Shown piece after piece: positions 11,673 through 24,268 of a stretch of 64,000 nt of DNA. This stretch comes from Anomaloglossus baeobatrachus (lineage: Eukaryota > Chordata > Amphibia > Anura > Aromobatidae). The position numbers and the translations under genes are program-made. Location: NCBI RefSeq assembly GCF_048569485.1, contig NC_134364.1, forward strand, positions 128,999,089 to 129,063,088. Reading direction: 5' to 3'. Below the pieces are notes generated by a model. It was not told where the DNA came from and made no database searches. It was given only the letters and a program-made list of their open reading frames with translations. Position 1 is the stretch's first letter; every line of letters starts with the position of its first letter.

Positions 11673-13429
11673 TGTACCGCCCCGCGCTCGGCTGCAGCCG
11701 AGCCGCTCGGATACGGGCTCGTTGGTGGAAGGCTCGAGCGCCTCCGGACCCAGGGGTCACTTCGCTCTGAAAGGATGCTGGCGCTACGTAGGGGTTAGGT
11801 TTACGCCCGGGGCCGTGGTTTTTAGTTAAGTTCGTGACGCCACCCACGGGTTGTGGTGAATGTAGACACCACCGCTGCTGTTTACTGTTAAAAAATATAC
11901 TCTTAAATATATTTTTCTTCAAATACGTAAAAGCGCATGAAAGAAAGAACTTCAAAAATGTAAAAAATAAATGTATTTTATCTATTTAAAATGGTTGCCA
12001 GGGTTCAGTTACAGAAAGGAAAAATAATATACTTCATTAGCTTACGAAAAAGAGTTCAATTAGTCCATACTGATCAATAGAAAATCTTCAACCATCTCTC
12101 CTTGGATTCTGAATGGTAAGGCAGGGGTGATATACCATAGGCTTGACAGCATGTGTTCATTTTGCAGCCTTGAAGGCTTCTGGGACAGTAGGCGACGTGC
12201 AGGAGCAGGAGTAGCCCCCTCCATCGTGTGTTATGTGACAACTGTCCAATCCATATAGGGTGTTTCAACTGAACACAGTTCCATATGACATAATCACTAG
12301 AAGCTTCCAGAAGGAAGAATATATATAACTAGGTACCATGCTTATGTCAGCATTTATCCATACTTAATACAGATACCTTATTATTTATTTCTTATAAAAA
12401 CTTTATCAATAAACTATGCCCTCCAACATAAACAGAACTGTGAACATATATGTCCTACTATAAAATATTTGATAACTAGATGTATTAATTGTAATGTTTT
12501 TACATTTACTAGGCCCCCGGGGACGGTATTGCGCAGCCAGGTGTTGACCCCTCCGTGGGTAGGGGGTGATGGTCCCGGGGCCCGGTTGTGAGGGTGCGGG
12601 CGGATTGGTGTGGTGCGGGGCAGTGCATGGGCCGAAGGCACAGTTGTACTCACTCTGACAGATACACCGGAGTCTCTGGTAAACCAAAAAGATGGTAATC
12701 GGTGCCCGCAGCCGGCTGCGTCTGGTCCCCCACCCAGTTTGGTGGTCCCCGCCTTTCTCCTGCACCTTGTTTTGTAGCTGTGGACTGCCTGCGCTTCAGC
12801 GACGGGAGTCCGCTCCCCGGCTGTGTGTGTGTCGGGAGAGCCCGTTTGCCCGCAGACGCTGGCCCGTGGGATCTCTCTGCCTGAGCGTTGGCTTTCTATC
12901 CCCCTCGGTGGGCTGTTGTCTTCAGTTGGGACTTGGTTGTGAAAGGACCTAAAGTCCAGACCTCAATCAGTGAATTAACTTAGTCCGGTAGATTCGGGAC
13001 CTCGTTTCAGGGTCTGAGTACCCCCCTCTGTGCTCCGGTTTCCAGTCGGTTCCCCGGTTCGGTACCGGCGGGCCACTAACTTGTCCCGGTCCCTTACGGT
13101 TCCACCAGGCCGTCTTCCCGGCTCCTGCAGGCGGCGACCACCGTCTGCCTCCTGGCCAAAGGGTGTCCAGGCTACGACCCAGACCCCTGTCAGACGTTTA
13201 CTCCTCTCCCTTTCACCTCCAAAACTCAACTCCTCCTGTCTTTCCCGCCTCAGACTATCCGAACTCCGCGGTGGGCGTGGCAAACCACCGGGCTCCGCCC
13301 CCTGGTGTGAACGTCAAGACCCGAGAGGGGTCACCAAGGTTTTTAGGTTGGCTGCTGTTACCTTTTTAGGGGGACGGGTGTTTGTGCAAGGGTCTGTCTG
13401 TGACTACCTGGCTAGTCCAGGGCGTCACA
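11673..13429 (-). mobile_element. Solo LTR nested in the second-family LTR
   Basis: On the minus strand it begins TGTGACGCCCTGGACTAGCC and ends in GTACA. A perfect 5-bp duplication CTACG lies at 11668-11672 and 13430-13434. It carries its own insertion of AT-rich DNA at about 11887-12504. Without that it is about 1.13 kb, the size of the other LTRs of this group. Confidence 0.85.
11887..12510. mobile_element. AT-rich insertion of unknown class inside the nested LTR
   Basis: About 620 bp of AT-rich DNA interrupts an otherwise GC-rich LTR. TTTACT occurs at both borders (11881-11886 and 12505-12510), which fits a short target duplication. The outer bases (GTTAAAAAAT at the left, GTTTTTACA at the right) are only weakly inverted-repeat-like. 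No coding frame longer than about 60 codons is convincing. It may be a transposon fragment or a copied host sequence; I do not recognise it. Confidence 0.6.
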
Positions 13430-14105
13430 CTACGCACCGATGGGGTACAGGACCCTAGGACAGGAAAGAGCTTCAAGCCGACCTGTTAACACCTACACAG
13501 CAAAGGGGACCATCAAGGACCTTGCTGACCCTAAACAATCCGAAGACTCAGTAGCAAAGGGAGAACCGGGGACAGGACCAGAGACTCCAATCCCACCGGG
13601 TTCACGCTACCGTCAGGCAGACAGAAGTGGACAAACCACAGAACGTGGACCCCCGGGGTTCCATACCATGGGAACCCACTTACCAGAGACAGGTGCAGGG
13701 GAAGAAGGTACCAGAGAACCAGACTGGCACTGGGACGAAGGGGACCTGGAGGCGAAACCAGCCGGCCTCGGGCAACCTGTTAACATCTCAAGTGAGTAAA
13801 CCAGTTGCACTGAATACTTGTCTGGACTCCTTCTTCCGACGCCCACTACACCATACACCCTCTGGGTCTACCATACTAGCTGCCAATACCACCAGCCCCA
13901 GTAGAGACATTCTGCAGCGGCGGCTCCCTACACTTATCCGCAACACCGCAAGTGGCGTCATGAATAAACTTTATTCACCAATCCCCTGTAAATATCCCCA
14001 TTACAAAAAGGGCCCAGGGCACGGAACCGGGCAACAGCCACCACCGTGACATTCCCAAGATGTACACTGCCCGGAACCGAGTACCCCATATCCCTGGACG
14101 CTACA

Positions 14106-17100
14106 TAAACATCCCTTCTACACAGTAAGATAGCTCCGCCCAGAGTGTATAAATCACTGCTACACCCTAACATGGCTCTGCCCAGTGTGTATACAGCACT
14201 GTACAGTAAGATAGCTCCGCCCAGAGTGTATAAATCACTGCTACACCCTAACATGGCTCTGCCCAGTGTGTATACAGCACTGTACAGTAAGATGGCTCCG
14301 CCCAGAGTGTATAAATCACTGCTACACCCTAACATGGCTCTGCCCAGTGTGTATACAGCACTGTACAGTAAGATGGCTCCGCCCAGAGTGTATAAATCAC
14401 TGCTACACCCTAACATGGCTCTGCCCAGTGTGTATACAGCACTGTACAGTAAGGTAGCTCCGCCCAGAGTGTATAAATCACTGCTACACAGTAACATGGC
14501 TCTCCCCAGTGTGTATACAGCACTGTACAGTAAGATAGCTCCGCCCAGAGTGTATAAATCACTGCTACACAGTAACATGGCTCTGCCCAGTGTGTATACA
14601 GCACTGTACAGTAAGATAGCTCCGCCCAGAGTGTATAAATCACTGCTACACAGTAACATGGCTCTGCCCAGTGTGTATACAGCACTGTACAGTAAGATAG
14701 CTCCGCCCAGAGTGTATAAATCACTGCTACACAGTAACATGGCTCTGCCCAGTGTGTATACAGCACTGTACAGTAAGATAGCTCCGCCCAGAGTGTATAA
14801 ATCACTGCTACATAGTAACATGGCTCTGCCCAGTGTGTATACAGCACTGTACAGTAAGATAGCTCCGCCCAGAGTGTATAAATCACTGCTACACAGTAAC
14901 ATGGCTCTGCCCAGTGTGTATACAGCACTGTACAGTAAGATAGCTCCGCCCAGAGTGTATAAATCACTGCTACACCCTAACATGGCTCTGCCCAGTGTGT
15001 ATACAGCACTGTACAGTAAGATAGCTCCACCCAGAGTGTATAAATCACTGCTACACCCTAACATGGCTCTGCCCAGTGTGTATACAGCACTGTACAGTAA
15101 GATAGCTCCGCCCAGAGTGTATAAATCACTGCTACACCCTAACATGGCTCTGCCCAGTGTGTATACAGCACTGTACAGTAAGATAGCTCCGCCCAGAGTG
15201 TATAAATCACTGCTACACAGTAACATGGCTCTGCCCAGTGTGTATACAGCACTGTACAGTAAGATAGATCCACCCAGAGTGTATAAATCACTGCTACACA
15301 GTAACATGGCTCTGCCCAGTGTGTATACAGCACTGTACAGTAAGATAGCTCCGCCCAGAGTGTATAAATCACTGCTACATAGTAACATGGCTCTGCCCAG
15401 TGTGTATACAGCACTGTACAGTAAGATAGCTCCGCCCAGAGTGTATAAATCACTGCTACACAGTAACATGGCTCTGCCCAGTGTGTATACAGCACTGTAC
15501 AGTAAGATAGCTCCACCCAGAGTGTATAAATCACTGCTACACAGTAACATGGCTCTGCCCAGTGTGTATACAGCACTGTACAGTAAGATAGCTCCGCCCA
15601 GAGTGTATAAATGACTGCTACACAGTAACATGGCTCTGCCCAGTGTGTATACAGCACTGTACAGTAAGATAGCTCCGCCCAGAGTGTATAAATCACTGCT
15701 ACACAGTAACATGGCTCTGCCCAGTGTGTATACAGCACTGTACAGTAAGATAGCTCCGCCCAGAGTGTATAAATGACTGCTACACAGTAACATGGCTCTG
15801 CCCAGTGTGTATACAGCACTGTACAGTAAGATAGCTCCGCCCAGAGTGTATAAATCACTGCTACACAGTAACATGGCTCTGCCCAGTGTGTATACAGCAC
15901 TGTACAGTAAGATAGCTCCACCCAGAGTGTATAAATCACTGCTACACAGTAACATGGCTCTGCCCAGTGTGTATACAGCACTGTACAGTAAGATAGCTCC
16001 GCCCAGAGTGTATAAATCACTGCTACACAGTAACATGGCTCTGCCCAGTGTGTATACAGCACTGTACAGTAAGATAGCTCCGCCCAGAGTGTATAAATCA
16101 CTGCTACACAGTAACATGGCTCTGCCCAGTGTGTATACAGCACTGTACAGTAAGATAGATCCACCCAGAGTGTATAAATCACTGCTACACAGTAACATGG
16201 CTCTGCCCAGTGTGTATACAGCACTGTACAGTAAGATGGCTCCGCCCAGAGTGTATAAATCACTGCTACACAGTAACATGGCTCTGCCCAGTGTGTATAC
16301 AGCACTGTACAGTAAGATAGCTCCGCCCAGAGTGTATAAATCACTGCTACACAGTAACATGGCTCTGCCCAGTGTGTATACAGCACTGTACAGTAAGATA
16401 GCTCCGCCCAGAGTGTATAAATCACTGCTACATAGTAACATGGCTCTGCCCAGTGTGTATACTGCACTGTACAGTAAGATAGCTGCACCCAGAGTGTATA
16501 AATCACTGCTACACAGTAACATGGCTCTGCCCAGTGTGTATACAGCACTGTACAGTAAGATAGCTCCGCCCAGAGTGTATAAATCACTGCTACACAGTTG
16601 GCTCTGCCCAGTGTGTATACAGCACTGTACAGTAAGATAGCTCCGCCCAGAGTGTATAAATCACTGCTACATAGTAACATGGCTCTGCCCAGTGTGTATA
16701 CTGCACTGTACAGTAAGATAGCTCCGCCCAGAGTGTATAAATCACTGCTACATAGTAACATGGCTCTGCCCAGTGTGTATACTGCACTGTACAGTAAGAT
16801 AGCTGCACCCAGAGTGTATAAATCACTGCTACACAGTAACATGGCTCTGCCCAGTGTGTATACAGCACTGTACAGTAAGATAGCTCCGCCCAGAGTGTAT
16901 AAATCACTGCTACACAGTTGGCTCTGCCCAGTGTGTATACAGCACTGTACAGTAAGATAGCTCCGCCCAGAGTGTATAAATCACTGCTACACAGTAACAT
17001 GGCTCTCCCCAGTGTGTATACAGCACTGTACAGTAAGATAGCTCCACCCAGAGTGTATAAATCACTGCTACACAGTAACATGGCTCTGCCCAGTGTGTAT

Positions 17101-20100
17101 ATAGCACTGTACAGTAAGATAGCTCGCCCAGAGTGTATAAATCACTGCTACACAGTAACATGGCTCTGCCCAGTGTGTATACAGCACTGTACAGTAAGGT
17201 AGCTCCGCCCAGAGTGTATAAATCACTGCTACACAGTAACATGGCTCTCCCCAGTGTGTATACAGCACTGTACAGTAAGATAGCTCCGCCCAGAGTGTAT
17301 AAATCACTGCTACACCCTAACATGGCTCTGCTCAGTGTATACAGCACTGTACAGTAAGATAGCTCCGCCCAGAGTGTATAAATCACTGCTACACCCTAAC
17401 ATGGCTCTGCTCAGTGTATACAGCACTGTACAGTAAGATAGCTCCGCCCAGAGTGTATAAATCACTGCTACACAGTAACATGGCTCTGCCCAGTGTGTAT
17501 ACAGCACTGTACAGTAAGATAGCTCCGCCCAGAGTGTATAAATCACTGCTACACAGTAACATGGCTCTGCCCAGTGTGTATACAGCACTGTACAGTAAGA
17601 TAGCTCCGCCCAGAGTGTATAAATCACTGCTACACCCTAACATGGCTCTGCCCAGTGTGTATACAGCACTGTACAGTAAGATAGCTCCACCCAGAGTGTA
17701 TAAATCACTGCTACACCCTAACATGGCTCTGCCCAGTGTGTATACAGCACTGTACAGTAAGATAGCTCCGCCCAGAGTGTATAAATCACTGCTACACAGT
17801 AACATGGCTCTGCCCAGTGTGTATACAGCACTGTACAGTAAGATAGATCCACCCAGAGTGTATAAATCACTGCTACACAGTAACATGGCTCTGCCCAGTG
17901 TGTATACAGCACTGTACAGTAAGATAGCTCCGCCCAGAGTGTATAAATCACTGCTACATAGTAACATGGCTCTGCCCAGTGTGTATACAGCACTGTACAG
18001 TAAGATAGCTCCGCCCAGAGTGTATAAATCACTGCTACACAGTAACATGGCTCTGCCCAGTGTGTATACAGCACTGTACAGTAAGATAGCTCCACCCAGA
18101 GTGTATAAATCACTGCTACACAGTAACATGGCTCTGCCCAGTGTGTATACAGCACTGTACAGTAAGATAGCTCCGCCCAGAGTGTATAAATGACTGCTAC
18201 ACAGTAACATGGCTCTGCCCAGTGTGTATACAGCACTGTACAGTAAGATAGCTCCGCCCAGAGTGTATAAATCACTGCTACACAGTAACATGGCTCTGCC
18301 CAGTGTGTATACAGCACTGTACAGTAAGATAGCTCCGCCCAGAGTGTATAAATCACTGCTACACAGTAACATGGCTCTGCCCAGTGTGTATACAGCACTG
18401 TACAGTAAGATAGATCCACCCAGAGTGTATAAATCACTGCTACACAGTAACATGGCTCTGCCCAGTGTGTATACAGCACTGTACAGTAAGATAGATCCAC
18501 CCAGAGTGTATAAATCACTGCTACACAGTAACATGGCTCTGCCCAGTGTGTATACAGCACTGTACAGTAAGGTAGCTCCGCCCAGAGTGTATAAATGACT
18601 GCTACACAGTAACATGGCTCTGCCCAGTGTGTATACAGCACTGTACAGTAAGATGGCTCCGCCCAGAGTGTATAAATCACTGCTACACAGTAACATGGCT
18701 CTGCCCAGTGTGTATACAGCACTGTACAGTAAGATAGATCCACCCAGAGTGTATAAATCACTGCTACATAGTAACATGGCTCTGCCCAGTGTGTATACAG
18801 CACTGTACAGTAAGATAGCTCCGCCCAGAGTGTATAAATCACTGCTACATAGTAACATGGCTCTGCCCAGTGTGTATACAGCACTGTACAGTAAGATGGC
18901 TCCACCCAGAGTGTATAAATCACTGCTACACAGTAACATGGCTCTGCCCAGTGTGTATACAGCACTGTACAGTAAGATAGCTCCGCCCAGAGTGTATAAA
19001 TCACTGCTACACCCTAACATGGCTCTGCCCAGTGTGTATACAGCACTGTACAGTAAGATAGCTCCGCCCAGAGTGTATAAATCACTGCTACACAGTAACA
19101 TGGCTCTGCCCAGTGTGTATACAGCACTGTACAGTAAGATAGCTCCGCCCAGAGTGTATAAATCACTGCTACACAGTAACATGGCTCTGCCCAGTGTGTA
19201 TACAGCACTGTACAGTAAGATAGCTCCGCCCAGAGTGTATAAATCACTGCTACACAGTAACATGGCTCTGCCCAGTGTGTATACAGCACTGTACAGTAAG
19301 GTAGCTCCGCCCAGAGTGTATAAATCACTGCTACACAGTAACATGGCTCTGCCCAGTGTGTATACAGCACTGTACAGTAAGATAGCTCCGCCCAGAGTGT
19401 ATAAATCACTGCTACACAGTAACATGGCTCTGCCCAGTGTGTATACAGCACTGTACAGTAAGATAGCTCCGCCCAGAGTGTATAAATCACTGCTACACAG
19501 TAACATGGCTCTGCCCAGTGTGTATACTGCACTGTACAGTAAGATAGCTCCGCCCAGAGTGTATAAATCACTGCTACACAGTAACATGGCTCTGCCCAGT
19601 GTGTATACAGCACTGTACAGTAAGATAGATCCACCCAGAGTGTATAAATCACTGCTACACAGTAACATGGCTCTACCCAGTGTGTATACAGCACTGTACA
19701 GTAAGGTAGCTCCGCCCAGAGTGTATAAATCACTGCTACACAGTAACATGGCTCTGCCCAGTGTGTATACAGCACTGTACAGTAAGATAGCTCCGCCCAG
19801 AGTGTATAAATCACTGCTACACAGTAACATGGCTCTGCCCAGTGTGTATACAGCACTGTACAGTAAGATAGCTCCACCCAGAGTGTATAAATCACTGCTA
19901 CACAGTAACATGGCTCTGCCCAGTGTGTATACAGCACTGTACAGTAAGATAGATCCACCCAGAGTGTATAAATCACTGCTACACAGTAACATGGCTCTGC
20001 CCAGTGTGTATACAGCACTGTACAGTAAGGTAGCTCCGCCCAGAGTGTATAAATCACTGCTACACAGTAACATGGCTCTGCCCAGTGTGTATACAGCACT

Positions 20101-22069
20101 GTACAGTAAGATAGCTCCGCCCAGAGTGTATAAATCACTGCTACACAGTAACATGGCTCTGCCCAGTGTGTATACAGCACTGTACAGTAAGATAGCTCCA
20201 CCCAGAGTGTATAAATCACTGCTACACAGTAACATGGCTCTGCCCAGTGTGTATACAGCACTGTACAGTAAGATGGCTCCACCCAGAGTGTATAAATCAC
20301 TGCTACACAGTAACATGGCTCTGCCCAGTGTGTATACAGCACTGTACAGTAAGATGGCTCCGCCCAGAGTGTATAAATCACTGCTACACAGTAACATGGC
20401 TCTGCCCAGTGTGTATACAGCACTGTACAGTAAGATAGCTCCACCCAGAGTGTATAAATCACTGCTACACAGTAACATGGCTCTGCCCAGTGTGTATACA
20501 GCACTGTACAGTAAGATAGCTCCGCCCAGAGTGTATAAATCACTGCTACACAGTAACATGGCTCTGCCCAGTGTGTATACTGCACTGTACAGTAAGATAG
20601 CTCCGCCCAGAGTGTATAAATCACTGCTACACAGTAACATGGCTCTGCCCAGTGTGTATACAGCACTGTACAGTAAGATGGATCCACCCAGAGTGTATAA
20701 ATCACTGCTACACAGTAACATGGCTCTGCCCAGTGTGTATACAGCACTGTACAGTAAGATAGCTCCACCCAGAGTGTATAAATCACTGCTACACAGTAAC
20801 ATGGCTCTGCCCAGTGTGTATACAGCACTGTACAGTAAGATGGCTCCACCCAGAGTGTATAAATCACTGCTACACAGTAACATGGCTCTGCCCAGTGTGT
20901 ATACAGCACTGTACAGTAAGATAGCTCCGCCCAGAGTGTATAAATCACTGCTACACAGTTGGCTCTGCCCAGTGTGTATACAGCACTGTACAGTAAGATA
21001 GCTCCGCCCAGAGTGTATAAATCACTGCTACACAGTAACATGGCTCTGCCCAGTGTGTATACAGCACTGTACAGTAAGATAGCTCCGCCCAGAGTGTATA
21101 AATCACTGCTACACAGTAACATGGCTCTGCCCAGTGTGTATACAGCACTGTACAGTAAGATAGCTCCGCCCAGAGTGTATAAATCACTGCTACACCCTAA
21201 CATGGCTCTGCCCAGTGTGTATACAGCACTGTACAGTAAGATAGCTCCGCCCAGAGTGTATAAATCACTGCTACACAGTAACATGGCTCTGCCCAGTGTG
21301 TATACAGCACTGTACAGTAAGGTAGCTCCGCCCAGAGTGTATAAATCACTGCTACACAGTAACATGGCTCTGCCCAGTGTGTATACAGCACTGTACAGTA
21401 AGATAGATCCACCCAGAGTGTATAAATCACTGCTACACCCTAACATGGCTCTGCCCAGTGTGTATACAGCACTGTACAGTAAGGTAGCTCCGCCCAGAGT
21501 GTATAAATCACTGCTACACAGTAACATGGCTCTGCCCAGTGTGTATACAGCACTGTACAGTAAGATAGCTCCACCCAGAGTGTATAAATCACTGCTACAC
21601 CCTAACATGGCTCTGCTCAGTGTATACAGCACTGTACAGTAAGATAGCTCCGCCCAGAGTGTATAAATCACTGCTACACAGTAACATGGCTCTGCCCAGT
21701 GTGTATACAGCACTGTACAGTAAGGTAGCTCCGCCCAGAGTGTATAAATCACTGCTACACCCTAACATGGCTCTGCCCAGTGTGTATACAGCACTGTACA
21801 GTAAGATAGCTCCGCCCAGAGTGTATAAATCACTGCTACACAGTAACATGGCTCTGCCCAGTGTGTATACAGCACTGTACAGTAAGATAGCTCCGCCCAG
21901 AGTGTATAAATCACTGCTACATAGTAACATGGCTCTGCCCAGTGTGTATACAGCACTGTACAGTAAGATAGCTCCGCCCAGAGTGTATAAATCACTGCTA
22001 CACAGTAACATGGCTCTGCCCAGTGTGTATACAGCACTGTACAGTAAGATAGCTCCGCCCAGAGTGTAG
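14106..22069. repeat. Homogeneous 81-bp satellite array (dimer of 42 + 39 bp)
   Basis: About 98 head-to-tail copies. Each 81-bp unit is two related monomers: one with GTGTATAAATCACTGCTACA followed by AACATGGCTC, and one with GTGTATACAGCACTGTACAG followed by ATAGCTCCG. The second has lost 3 bp relative to the 42-bp ancestor. Copies are nearly identical, with a few recurrent variants (CTACACCCTAAC for CTACACAGTAAC, AGATCCACC for AGCTCCGCC, single-monomer deletions near 16600 and 16920). Variants recur in runs, the pattern expected from unequal exchange. The unit is divisible by three and lacks stops in several frames, which yields false frames of up to 1164 codons. Confidence 0.97.
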
Positions 22070-22593
22070 AACTGAAGGGGATAATAGGCCCCGATGCTCC
22101 AGGGTTCTGGTTGTGACTGCGCCTCCTCCACCCCTTAAATAGCGGGATTGTCACATCATTTCACCGAGCTCTGTGGAGGGGCTCTTGTTTTACATCACGT
22201 TTCCTGCCCCCCCAGCCTTGTGTCCCCCCGGTGTTGTGCTGGCAGTGTGTACTCGCTAGCGGTAGCACCTATTTTCCTCCATCCGCTGCTGACGCACCTC
22301 CCCCTCCCGACCGCTCTTTTCTACCCTCCGCTGATGTGCGGACGCCTTTTTTTCCTGCGGTTTAATTAAAGATAATGGAGGCACGGCTGTATCGCGCTGC
22401 CTCGGAGGCTGTAAACAATGCGGATTTGTGTTCCTTGGTTTGTCCATTATGTCGCTGTGGAAGTGACTGATAAAGCTGAAAATACCCGGTGGCCGGCAGA
22501 TCACAGGCGTCTAATCCATCCCGGCTGAAAGGGTCCTGATAATAAATGCAAAACGGGCGGGAGAAAGGGGCGAACAGGGCGATAAATGCTCCA
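22070..22593. other. Low-copy spacer between satellite and 30-bp repeat domain
   Basis: This 520-bp GC-moderate stretch has no tandem structure and no convincing exon. The junction with the satellite is abrupt at GTGTAGAACTG. Short C-rich runs and a CTTAAATA motif near 22135 are visible but cannot be given a role. Confidence 0.5.
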
Positions 22594-24268
22594 GAGACAG
22601 CGCCGTGTGCAGTCTCATACTCACAGCCACTAATGTAACTTAATACCGCAGCAAACATGGCGGCTGGAGCCTGTATCCATACACTGCGATGTACCACGTG
22701 ATCCGACAAATACATGATCACAGGAAAGCGGTGATTATAGGTCACAGATCTTACCTCAGGTCACGACTGCTGCAGCTGATAGGCCTCACCTCAGCCGAGG
22801 GCCCCAGGCAGAAATAAAAAGATGCAGGATTATATATGTACAGGGCGACCTGGAAGAGAAGAAACGGGGTACAAGATACTGACAGTGACACAAAGTGTAC
22901 AAACCAACAACTGTAGGGGCAGTATACTGTGTGTGGGGCATAACATACTGCGTGTGGGGCACTCTGAGGGCACTATTCTGTGTGTGGGGCACTGTGAGGG
23001 CACTATTTTGTGTGTGGGGCACTGTGAAGGCAGCATACTATGTCTGGGCACAACATACTGTGTGTGAGGCACTGTTTGAGCAGCATGCTATGTGTGTGTG
23101 GGGCACTGTGTTGGTAGCATACTGTGTTTGGGGCACAGTGGAGGCAGCATACTGTGTGTGGGGCATTCTGGGGACAGCATACTGTGTGTGGGGCACTGTG
23201 GGGGCGGCATATTGTGTGTGGGGCAATGCAGAGACAAAATACTGTGTGTGGGGCACTGTGGGGACAGCATATTGTGTGTGGGGCACAACATACTGTGTGT
23301 GGGGCAAAACATACTGTGTGTGGGGCAAAACATACTGTGTGTGGGGCACTATGGGGACAGCACACTTTGTGTGGGACACGGTGGAGGCAGCATACTGGGT
23401 GTGGGGCACTATGAGTGCATAATACTGTTTATGGGGCACTATGGGGGCAGCATACTGTGTGTGGGGCACTGTGGAAGCAGCCTACTCTGTATGGGGCACT
23501 TTGGGGGCAGCATACTCTGTGTGGGACACGGTGGGGGCAGCATATTGGGTGTGGGGTACTGTAGGGGCAGCATACTGTATGTGTGGCACTGTGAAAGCGG
23601 CATACTGTGTGTGGGGCACAACATACTGTGTGTGGGGGAATGTGGGGCGGGCATACTGTGTGTTGGGCACAACATACTGTGTGTGGAGCACTGTGGGTGC
23701 AGCATATTGTGTGTGGAGCAAAGTTGGGGCAGCAAACTGCATGAGTGGGACTATGACGGCAGCAAACTGTATGTGGGGCACTGTGGAGGCACTTAACTAT
23801 GTGTGGTGCACTGTGGGGGCAGCATACTGTGTGTGGGGCACAACATTCTGGGGCACTATGGGGGCAGAATACTATGTGTGGGGCATTGTGGGGCAACAGT
23901 ATTGTGTATGGGTCACAACATACTGTGAAGGCACTATACTGAGTGGGGCCAACATGCTGGGTATGGACCACTGTGGGTGTACTATACTGTGTGTGGGGCA
24001 CAACATACTGTGGAGGCATTATACTGTGTGTGGAGCACTGTGGGGGCAGCATGCTGTATGCGGACCACTATGGGTGTACTATACTGTGTGGGGAGGGACT
24101 ATACTGTGTGAGGTGCACTGTGGAGGCAGCATACTGTGTGTGGGGCACTGTGGGGGTACTCTACTGTGTGTGTGCCACTGTGTGGGACAGGATACTGTGT
24201 GTGGGTCAATGTGGGGGCAGCATGCTGCGTGTGGGGCATTCTGCGGGCAGCATGCTTTCTGTGGGGCA
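22594..24268. repeat. Segmental duplication block 1: anchor plus 30-bp array
   Basis: An anchor of about 320 bp (GAGACAGCGCCGTGTGCAG through CACAAAGTGTACAAACC) is followed by about 45 copies of a 30-bp unit, CATACTGTGTGTGGGGCACT plus GTGGGGGCAG. The anchor of this block holds ACATGGCGGCTGG near 22657 and, on the minus strand, a GAGGTAAGATCT splice-donor-like motif near 22750. Open frames rich in Cys, Trp and Val (or His, Pro, Cys on the minus strand) are repeat artefacts. Confidence 0.9.

Larger units (their letters stand above)
11307..14105 (+). mobile_element. Solo LTR of a second family, carrying a nested solo LTR
   Basis: The termini are TGTAGCGCCCCTGAC and GGACGCTACA. The flanking duplication TAAA is perfect at 11303-11306 and 14106-14109. 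Without the insertion at 11673-13429 plus its duplicated target, the LTR is about 1.04 kb. Orientation is + because the conserved GTGGCGTCATGAATAAAC tail, which includes AATAAA, lies near the right end at about 13950. The termini differ from the TGTGACG family, so this is a distinct LTR family that used the same satellite target. Confidence 0.85.

Noticed and set aside
14106-22069. CRISPR-like regular repeats
   Set aside because: There are no variable spacers; both halves of each unit are repeats of the same monomer, and the context is vertebrate.
13958-22131. Open frames of up to 1164 codons on both strands over the 81-bp array
   Set aside because: The unit is divisible by three and lacks stops in several frames, so frames extend on both strands at once. 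The products are pure repeats with no domain.
22362-22745. A 127-codon minus-strand frame
   Set aside because: It has no recognisable domain and crosses from spacer into the duplicated anchor. The anchor's other copies do not keep the frame.
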